Part shown: in pieces, positions 56,417 to 64,000 of the stretch
Layout: each line of letters opens with the position of its first letter
Numbering within the stretch: position 1 is the stretch's first letter
Position numbers and translations under genes: made by a program
NCBI RefSeq assembly: GCF_000941075.1
Contig: NZ_CP007229.1
Location: 558,001-622,000, forward strand
Source of the DNA: Mesomycoplasma dispar
GTDB taxonomy: Bacteria; Bacillota_I; Bacilli_A; Mycoplasmatales; Metamycoplasmataceae
DNA: 64,000 bases
Reading direction: 5' to 3'
Notes under the pieces: model-generated
What the model saw: only the letters and a program-made list of their open reading frames with translations
The model's database searches: none
Told to the model about the DNA's origin: nothing

Positions 56417-57199
56417 ATGCCATATTTAGACAAGAAAAGGAAAGACGGTCTTCTGCAAAGTGATGCGTTTTACAATGAATTATTTCTTGGATTGTTCGGA
56501 TTTGGTTTTTGGTATTTAGGTAGAATCAGTTTAGCAATAATTAGATTCACTTTTACAATTGTTGGTCTTTTAATGATTTTCATTTCGCAAATGATGTATT
56601 TAGGATCAAGCGCCCAAGAAGAAATTAAAAACGATGTTTTCATCCTAACAGTTACCGGAGCGGTGGTTCTCGGTGTTTCTTTGCTTTGAAATATCATAAC
56701 TTTGATTATGATTTTCACCGCTGATCTCCGTGACGGAAAAGGTGTTAAAATCTTCCATTGAGGAACAGATGTAGAAGAAAACCCTGATTTAGAAGCCGAA
56801 TTTGACGAACCTATTGAAGAAGAACCGGTTCCGGTTTTACCAGTTGAACCTGAACCGATTGTTGAACCTGAAACATTAGAATTACAAGTTGAGCCAATCG
56901 AACCTGAGCCAATCATTGAACCAGTTTACTTTGAACCTGAACCGATTGTTGAACCTGAACCGATTCCGGTTGTAAATTTCGAAGAAAATTTAGATATTGC
57001 CCGTCAAATTGAAATGGTTAATGCTGAAGAAGTTCAAATTAGTCAGTTACAAACTGTTCAAGAAGTGGAAATTCCAGTTAACTTCAATACTTTAAAACAC
57101 ATTCACCACACTACATTTACAATTCAAGAAATCGAAAGCGGTATCGTTGATGAGCATTTTGAACTTCGTGGGCAACACGATGCAACTTGCCATAGTTAA
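56417..57199 (+). CDS. TM2-like membrane protein with Pro/Glu-rich repeats
   Basis: 260 residues. Two membrane segments (about residues 20-55 and 75-105) separated by a polar loop. 'GLFGFGFWYLGRIS' ahead of the first resembles the turn of TM2 domains. Residues about 120-185 are built of 'EPEPIVEPE'-type repeats, then an acidic C-terminal domain ending HDATCHS. AAAAGGAG precedes the ATG. Role unknown; it is followed 21 bases later by trmB. Confidence 0.65.
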
Positions 57200-57220
57200 T
57201 TTGTAAAACGCCTTTTTAAC

Positions 57221-57826
57221 ATGCGACTAAGAAACATTCCAGACGCGCTTGAAAGAATTCAAAGTCACAATTTACTTGTGAAAACACCGTTAAATATTGA
57301 TGATTCTTGAATAATTGAAATCGGGATGGGTAAAGGTCAGATGATTACAAAATTGGCTTTTCAAAATCCGGAAAATAAATTTTTGGGTGTTGAAAAGTTT
57401 GCTTCTGCCGCTGTTAAATCGTTAAAATATGTTAAAAATTATAATTTAGAGAACTTTTTTATTTTAATTTGTGATGCAAAAGATTTACTATCTTGAATTA
57501 ATGGAAAAACAAAGGAGATTTGACTCACTTTTCCAGATCCCTGACCCAAAAAAAAGCATTACAAACGGCGTTTAACATATAAATTTTTCCTTGACATTTA
57601 TGCTAAAATGCTAAATGAAAACGGTGTTTTGAAACTAAAAACTGATAATTTAAAGTTTTTTGAATTCTCGATTGAGTCGTTAGTTAAAAATGGCTGAAAA
57701 ATCACTTACCAAACTAACGATTTAGTTGCATCCCCTGTTCGTGTTAGAAACATAATGACTGCTTACGAAGAAAAATGAGTAAGTTTAAATTATAAAATTC
57801 ATTATCTTGAAGCCGTTTTTAGTTAA
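57221..57826 (+). CDS. trmB: tRNA (guanine-N7)-methyltransferase
   Basis: 201 residues. Methylates G46 of tRNAs using S-adenosylmethionine. SAM-binding 'EIGMGKGQ' lies near residue 40 and 'LGVEKF' follows. The family signature 'LTFPDPWPKKKHYKRRL' is intact (its Trp are TGA). No clear ribosome site; the start was set by the family N-terminus (MRLRNIPDA). Confidence 0.95.
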
Positions 57827-57910
57827 CCTATATTTTTGAAAATACAGGTTTAAATTTCTTAATTTTTTAGCAATATTGTTATATGTTTTTGCGAAATTAA
57901 TGTTTTGTGT

Positions 57911-57916
57911 TATAAT
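57911..57916 (+). promoter_or_regulatory. -10 for pepA
   Basis: TATAAT preceded by TGTGT, 52 bases upstream of the aminopeptidase ATG. Confidence 0.55.
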
Positions 57917-57967
57917 TTCCACTTATATATTGCTATCAAATGATTCATTAAGGTGTAATAAAATATA

Positions 57968-59341
57968 ATGAAAAATTTTTCTGAAATTTTTATTAAGTAT
58001 TCTAATAAATTTGAGACTAACAAAATAATAATCGAACCTGCTTATTCTGACTCGCAAATCCCGATGTTATTAAAGGAAGAATTAGCGATTACAGAGTACC
58101 TTGGTCAAAGAAAAGCCTTCATTAATTTGGGTTTGCGACAAAAAGAATTTACACCAAATCGTTTGCGAAAAATCGCGGCAAAATTAGCAAATTATCCGCG
58201 TGATATTCAGATTGATTATGATAAGTTTCCTAATAATTTTCTCCGTTATTTAATTGAAGTTGTTGCTTTTGTTCGTTCGGATATTTTTTCCTTAAAAGCC
58301 GATTATGCAAAAACTCGTGCAAAATATCGTGATATTCTTGTTGTTTCTAATTATTTAGACGAGTTAAAATCAGTTATTGACAAACACCAAATAATTAATA
58401 ATAGTGTCAATTACGCCCGCTATTATCAAAACATTCCGCCAAACATTGGTAATTCTGAGTTTCTTGCCAGTGAAATTCAGAAAAAAATATCGCTAAATCC
58501 AAAACTAACCGTTAAAGTTTTAGGTGAAAGCGAGATTCGTAAATTAGGAATGAATTTGCTTTTAGCAGTCAATCGCGGTTCAACCTACGATGCAAAATTA
58601 GTCGTAATTTCCTATGAAGGTCTTCCTGGTAGTCAATATAAAACTGCTTTTGTTGGAAAAGGGATAACTTTCGATTCTGGTGGTTATAATATTAAAACCG
58701 GAACTTACATGAACGAAATGAAATACGATATGTCTGGAGCAATTATTTGTGCTGCGGCGATGGATGCGCTTGCAAGATTTAATCCTTTAGCAAACGTTGT
58801 TGCCGTTCTCCCGATAACCGATAACCGTTTAGACGGTGATGCAAACACTCCCGATGCTGTTTGAAGATCGATGAACGGAAAAACTGTTGAAATTAATAAC
58901 ACCGACGCCGAAGGTCGTTTAGTTTTAGCAGATGCAATCACTTATGCAATTAGAGAGGAAAATGCAACTGAAATTGTTACCGTTGCAACCCTAACAGGGG
59001 CAATTCGTGTTGCCCTTGGCGAAACTTTCACCGGTGTTTTTGCTAATGATGAAAAAATTTGGAAAAACTTTAACGAAGCAGCAAAAGAAGCGGGTGAAAT
59101 GCTTTGAAGAATGCCATTACACCTTGATTTTGCCCAAAATATCCGTGATTCAAAAGTTGCTGATCTTAAAAATACCGATTTTTCCGGGAAAGCCGGTTCT
59201 TCATCAGCGGCAATGTTTATATCCGAATTTGTCGAAGACAAACCATTCATCCATTTTGATATCGCATCAACTGCTTTTGTAAAAAATCTGCCAACCGGAG
59301 TTATGGTTAAAACTTTAGTTGAATACATTTTGGCTAAATAG
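57968..59341 (+). CDS. pepA: Leucyl aminopeptidase (M17)
   Basis: 457 residues. Removes N-terminal residues from peptides, feeding amino-acid scavenging together with PepF. Metal-site motifs: 'GKGITFDSGGYNIKTG', 'MKYDMSGAAI'-like 'MKYDMSGAII', and the M17 signature 'NTDAEGRL' near residue 312. 'VATLTGA' follows. Two TGA Trp codons. AAGGTG precedes the ATG. Confidence 0.96.
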
Positions 59342-59420
59342 AAAAATTTGAAATTTTTTTCATTATTTACACTATCACCATTTTTATCATAATTTAATAA
59401 AAATGGTTAAAAATAATCAC

Positions 59421-59446
59421 AAAAAAAGCCTTAACTGGCTTTTTTT
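59421..59446 (+). terminator. Terminator after pepA
   Basis: 10-bp stem AAAAAAAGCC/GGCTTTTTTT with loop TTAACT. Confidence 0.9.
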
Positions 59447-59563
59447 GTTTTAAAAAACTGAAAAATTGCTTATTTATAATATATACCGTCTTGAAAACCA
59501 ACTAGTTAAAAACATAAACTAGAATTAAACTAGAAAAAATTTCTAGCTTGGAAACTTTGATGG

Positions 59564-59569
59564 TATAAT
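59564..59569 (+). promoter_or_regulatory. -10 for the second MIP-like gene
   Basis: TATAAT 38 bases before the ATG, with a short leader containing AAGGGGG. Confidence 0.65.
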
Positions 59570-59606
59570 TTCCTTAAAAGGTTGTCAAAATCAAGGGGGC
59601 AGCGTG

Positions 59607-61727
59607 ATGAAGTTGAAAAAGTTCTTTGGTTGGTTGTCCTATTTGTTTTTCTTGCCGCTTGCATTCATTTCTTGCGGTTTTTTTGGCATTGATGATAATA
59701 TTAAAAAACCAAAACAAACAATTCAAATTGAAGAAAAACCTAATAACGATAAAAAAAGTCAAAACGAAATTCAGTCAAAAATAGCACCAGAAAACAAAGG
59801 TGATTTTTTAGAACTCGAAAAAAAACCTTTTAGCAAGGAAGCGCAAAATTCAACCCCTGAAATTAACAACTTTGACAATCCGATGCTAAAAAGAGATGAC
59901 TCTTTAAGTTCATCTTCTTCAACTGAATCAGAACTTTCAAATTCAGAACTAGAAAATCATCAAAAAGACAACAGCGAAACACAGCAAGAATTAGACAAAT
60001 CAATAACTGAAAACTTAAAAAATTCAGCTAGTCAGTCAAAAAGTTCACAAATTGATTCAGAACAGAAAAAAATCGAAATCAAACATCTTATTGAAAAATC
60101 GGTTCTAGAAAAATCGCATATTGATAATTTGCCATTTTCAGTTCTTAATTCACTATTGCCTGATCCAAAATTTAGTTATGAAAAACCGCAAACTTTTGAT
60201 ATTTCTAACGAAAACGAGTTTAGACTAGCAAATGAAAGATCAATAAATAATTTCAACTTTGATTATTTAAGTGAAGTTGACAACAATATAAAAACACAAA
60301 ATATTAGTTTAGAAAATACTTTTGGCCAGAGAATTAAAAGTTTTTACCAACCGTTTATAATTGAAAATTCATCTGCAATTAAAAAAGAAAGCGATTTTTC
60401 CTTTTTAGGCGAAAAAAACGAAGGTTTAAATGTTTATTTATTTGACAAACTATCTCAATACGACATTAGTTCAAATTATGATGCAAGATACGCCTATCAT
60501 AGTTATTTTAATTCCAACTTTCGTAGAAGATATTTCAAACCTAATTATATCGGTTTTAAATCAGTCGACTATACTGACCAAAGATATAAAGAAACATTCC
60601 AGCGAAACATAAGATTTACTACAGGGACAGCAATTTTGCTAGATTCTAAAACTGATGAAAGCGTTTTTCTAACAAATAAACACGTTTTATACGTTGAAAA
60701 TACACCATTTTGAGAAAAAATGACATATCCATTTATGCGTTTTTACTACAACGAAAAGGCAAATGATCTTGCATCGCTTGGATATTCAGGAATTTTAAGT
60801 TTACTTTGAGTTAAATCAGAATACGATAAAAAAATTACTGAAATTCAAAAACAAAAAACCAATTCAATTCCGAGACAACATTATATTTACATAGGTTCAG
60901 CAACACCAGAAATAATGCGTAAATTTAGTGTTGATTTTCATAAAAAATATTTTAGAGTTGCTGAAAATTTTAACAATCACGGCAAAGATATGGCAATATT
61001 TTACTTTGATCACGGCAAATTCCGCAAAGATATTGAAGATGTGCTTAAATTTTATGACCAACACCGTGAATGACTTTTAAACTCATTCCGCTTTTCAAAC
61101 GGACAAACAATTGAAAAAGGAATTTTAGATTTTAAAGAACAATTTAAAACTTTTAGTGAATTTTGGGATGTTGTTAAAAAATTCCCACCGTTAAAAATTA
61201 ACGAAAAAAGTTGAACTGATGGCGAAATCGACTACACTACAAAAATTGGTAGTTTTTGACCGCAATTCGCTTTAGCTAAAAATATGTTCAAAGGTGTTTA
61301 TATAAATAACGGTACTCCAAATTTCTTCACTACTAACGGACCAGGCGCATCAGGAAGTGGTGTTTTTAACACAAAAGGTGAACTGGTTTTTATGAACCAA
61401 ATGATTTTGCTCGGAAAAGATCAGAAAAAATTATATTATGACCAAAACAACCTAACTGGACATCTCACTACCGGAATTTTATTCCGTAATAATAAATTAG
61501 ATTTAGTTAGTGAAATTAAAAAATTTTATTACAAAGATAAATTAGAAAAAAACTCTGAATTAACAAAAGAAAATCAGAATACAGATTCCACTAATATTAG
61601 TACTGAAAATTCAGCGATAAGTAATCCTGGAGCTGAAAAAAATCAGTTTGATAATATAAAAGTAGAACTAGAAAAAATAAGTCGCACTAATAATCCTGAA
61701 GTTTCATTAAGTCGCACTTTCAAATAA
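59607..61727 (+). CDS. MIP-like serine protease lipoprotein (DUF31 family)
   Basis: 706 residues. Lipoprotein signal MKLKKFFGW and onward with lipobox 'LAFISC'. Residues about 25-180 are a disordered Ser/Glu/Asn-rich stalk. The DUF31 peptidase domain follows: 'GTAILLDSKTDESVFLTNKHVLY' (in parts) with His near 358, Asp in 'GKDMAIFYF' near 460, and Ser in 'GPGASGSGVFN' near 581. These fit the chymotrypsin-like triad of MIP. The ATG at 59607 has GGGGG at the right distance; the GTG just ahead is in frame but closer. Ig cleavage is inferred from family only. The active-site Ser lies in a typical GxSGSG, unlike the GGVSGT of the MIP at 20440. Confidence 0.82.
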
Positions 61728-61805
61728 TATTACTAAAATTTTCGATTACTTTTATTTAATTAGCCGTAAATATCGTCACTTCTTAAGAAGAACGAATTTA
61801 TATGC

Positions 61806-61811
61806 TATAAT
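61806..61811 (+). promoter_or_regulatory. -10 for the coiled-coil lipoprotein
   Basis: TATAAT 39 bases upstream of the ATG. Confidence 0.55.
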
Positions 61812-61849
61812 TAAAGTATAAAAAGTATTTTTATTTAGGGGGTATAATT

Positions 61850-63619
61850 ATGAAAATAAAGGTTCGTAAAACCTGGTTTTTTGGAATTATTTCTTCACTT
61901 GTTCCAGTGTTTTTTCTTGCCGCTGCTTGTGGTGAAAAGCAAAATCTCGGTGATAAAACTCCACAAACAAATGGAGATGATAAAAATAGCGAAAATAAAG
62001 TTGGAAGTGAAAAGGCCCCCGGGAAAATTGATGATCAAAAAACAAGTTCTAGTTCAACCACTCAATCTCTAAATTCAATCCCTTTTCTCGAAGAACAGAA
62101 AAATACTCTCGAAATTCAGACAATCAAACTAATTAATAAAGAAAAAAAACAAACTGACGATATTGCCAAAGTTGAATCTGCCACAAAGGAAATCGAAGAA
62201 AAAGAAAGTGAAATTAATAAAAAAATTGAAGAATTAAATAATAATTCGACCCTAACTGAAAACCAAATTGACCATCAAGAAGAAAAGGTAAAACTAGAAA
62301 AAGAAAAGCAAGAAATTGAAAAACAAAAAAAGGACCAAGAAGAAAAATTGCTAAAAGAGCGCGAAAAGTTAATGCAAATTCAAGAAGAGAAACGAAAAAA
62401 CGAACTTGAAAAACAAGAAGTTGCTCTAAAAGCAAATCGCCAAATTTTAGAAGAGAAAAAGCAATTAGATGCTGTTCTTAGCAAAATTCCGGATGCACTG
62501 GAAATTGCAGAATACGAAAAAAAACGATCAAATAATGTTGCAACAGTTCTTTATCATTTTAAGCAAAATTCACCAACTTTTCATTATGAAAATTTTATCA
62601 AAAAAATTGAAAATTTTGATGACAACAAAAATACAATAACTTTTAATTTTAATAATGTTAAAACTGTCGACAATAACCGCGAAACAAATGAAAGAAGACT
62701 CGAAAACGTCGAACTTTCTGTTTCTAAAAAGGATTCACCTGTAAAATTAACGAAAAATGTAACTCTCTTTTGAAATTTAGAAGATGCACAAAAAATTGAA
62801 GAAACTAATGCAGAATTGTATCAAAAAACTTTATCACCAATTTTTAGTAAAATTAGCCCGTCAATTTTAGCATATGCGCTTGCAAATTCTAACAAAGAAA
62901 CCGTGTTTAATTCACCACTTTTTGCTAATTTTAATGCCGCATTTAGCCAAGTTTCACTTTCTGTTGGTTTAAAAGATGAGTTTTTAGGAATAAAATCTGT
63001 TGTTGATCCACAAAAATGATCCTTTAAAATTATTAGCGCAACCCCCGATGATGAAAATGGGATGCTGAAAATTAAAGCACAAATGACAAAGTCAGAAGAG
63101 CAAACTAACGAAATTAACAATGCTCAAGAATTCACTTTTAACGATTTAAAGAAAAGTAACGATTCTGATTTTGACTTTGAGGTTGACCAACATAAAGTTT
63201 GACCGCAAATTCGTGAGAAAAAAATTTTAAAAGAAGAAGGGCAAGATCAGGAGTTAACCGAATTACAAAAAGGTCAAATTGCTAAAATTATTTTTGAAAG
63301 TTTGTATTTTAAAATCAAAAATTCAGACGCTGATGTGCTTTTAAAAGAATTTTTAGTTAAAGATCACATTAAAAACAACAGTTTTTTTCCTTATCCACAA
63401 ATTATTTCGCTAAAATGAGCGGAAATGATTTCTAATGAAGGTTATAAAAAAGTCAACCTTGAACTAAAAGATAAAAAATTAATCTATAGTTTTGATTTAG
63501 AATATGCAAATTTAGCAAATAATTCGACTTTAACTTCACAGGATGACTCTTTACAATTTGCGGATTTTAAAAAGAAGAAAATTAAGGGCGAAATTCCCCT
63601 TGATCATTTTCTAAAATAA
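61850..63619 (+). CDS. Coiled-coil surface lipoprotein
   Basis: 589 residues, not recognised. Lipoprotein signal (MKIKVRKTWFFGIISSL, lipobox 'LAAAC'), a polar linker, then a long E/K/Q coiled coil at about residues 80-215. The C-terminal ~370 residues form mixed strands and helices with 'HYENFIKKIENFDDNKNTITF' (in parts) and 'WPQIREKKILKEEG'. AGGGGGT precedes the ATG. It sits between a MIP-like and a MIB-like gene, each with its own promoter, so it may be part of that surface locus. Confidence 0.7.
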
Positions 63620-63644
63620 ACTTTTAATAGTTGGGCAATTAGGT

Positions 63645-63650
63645 TATAAT
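63645..63650 (+). promoter_or_regulatory. -10 for the second MIB-like gene
   Basis: TATAAT 31 bases upstream of the ATG at 63681. Confidence 0.6.
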
Positions 63651-63680
63651 TTGTTTTACTAAAAATTTAAAGGAAAAAAA

Positions 63681-64000
63681 ATGGTTCTCTATTTATCTAA
63701 GCGAAAGAAATTTGTCAGTATTTCACTAGCCGCTGCGGTTGTTGTTTCTACTGCTTGAGCTTCAAGCGCTTATTTTGGTCATATTTTAGAAACAAGAGAA
63801 ATTCAATACTCAACAGTTGCACCTTCAACGATTTTGAAAAATCGACCTAACGATACTAATTTTTCGCCGGTAGCAAATACTGATTATATTGCTCCCCCAC
63901 CGAAAAAAAATTTACCTGAAGCACCAAAACCAAGCCCTGGACCAAAAATTGAAGTTAAAAAACCAGTTTATACCCCTGATGTTCCAACTGTTAAAAAAAT
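63681..64000 (+). CDS. MIB-like Ig-binding/blocking protein, N-terminus only
   Basis: The first 106 codons before the window ends. Basic start MVLYLSKRKKF, a membrane anchor of about 20 residues, then a Pro/Lys-rich stalk ('APPPKKNLPEAPKPSPGPK'). This is the layout of MIB proteins, and a MIP-like protease lies 2 kb upstream. The binding domain is outside the window, so the assignment is provisional. AAAGGAAAAA precedes the ATG. Confidence 0.55.

Noticed and set aside
1..64000. CRISPR arrays, rRNA or tRNA genes
   Set aside because: No regularly spaced repeats and no recognisable rRNA or complete tRNA cloverleaf were seen on either strand by reading.

Overview
The window is a low-GC mollicute chromosome read with genetic code 4: TGA is used as tryptophan inside nearly every gene, including EF-Tu-neighbouring housekeeping genes such as lon, secA and ackA. 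The EF-Tu and Lon sequences, paired P97-like/P102-like adhesin genes, a MIB-MIP immunoglobulin system and many lipoproteins place it in the Mesomycoplasma (Mycoplasma) hyopneumoniae group (hyopneumoniae, flocculare, dispar, ovipneumoniae relatives). I cannot fix the species from the sequence alone.

Layout. 1-2.7 kb (minus): a P97-like adhesin gene running off the left edge; its signal-anchor region carries an A17 tract that leaves it out of frame as written. 3.0-7.9 kb (minus): a tandem family of secreted proteins sharing an N-terminal anchor and a 'VETRISPLASSQ' segment. One copy is intact, two carry frameshifts and one is a remnant. 8.2-10.4 kb: the ackA-pta acetate/ATP operon. 10.5-16.2 kb: a P97-like/P102-like pair, the P97-like member again out of frame at a poly-A tract (A14). 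16.3-18.2 kb: oligoendopeptidase F.

18.4-29.0 kb (plus): MIB (Ig-binding) and MIP (Ig-cleaving lipoprotein), then a 1991-residue SGNH/GDSL hydrolase. 29.1-33.3 kb (minus): tuf and lon. 33.5-37.6 kb (minus): nucleoside/pyrimidine salvage (deoD-deoA-deoC-upp) ending in an ECF S-component-like membrane protein. 37.7-41.3 kb: a small membrane protein and a SecA with a long acidic tail.

41.3-46.0 kb is a decayed accessory island. It holds a block with imperfect terminal inverted repeats, a transposase-like remnant, an orphan 214-residue ORF, two further broken members of the 3-8 kb secreted family, and a gene interrupted by two stops. 46.1-50.5 kb (minus): yebC-nadE, ptsI and a divergent lactate/malate dehydrogenase-like gene. 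50.7-56.3 kb (plus): an ABC-2-like permease, its ATPase and two lipoproteins translationally coupled in one operon. 56.4-59.3 kb: a TM2-like membrane protein, trmB and leucyl aminopeptidase. 59.6-64.0 kb: a second MIP-like lipoprotein protease, a coiled-coil lipoprotein and the start of a second MIB-like protein.

Taken together, the core genes (tuf, lon, secA, ptsI, ackA/pta, deo/upp, nadE, trmB) are ordinary. The accessory content is nearly all surface-facing: adhesins switched by homopolymers, two immunoglobulin-targeting loci, and a decaying, duplicated family of anchored proteins.
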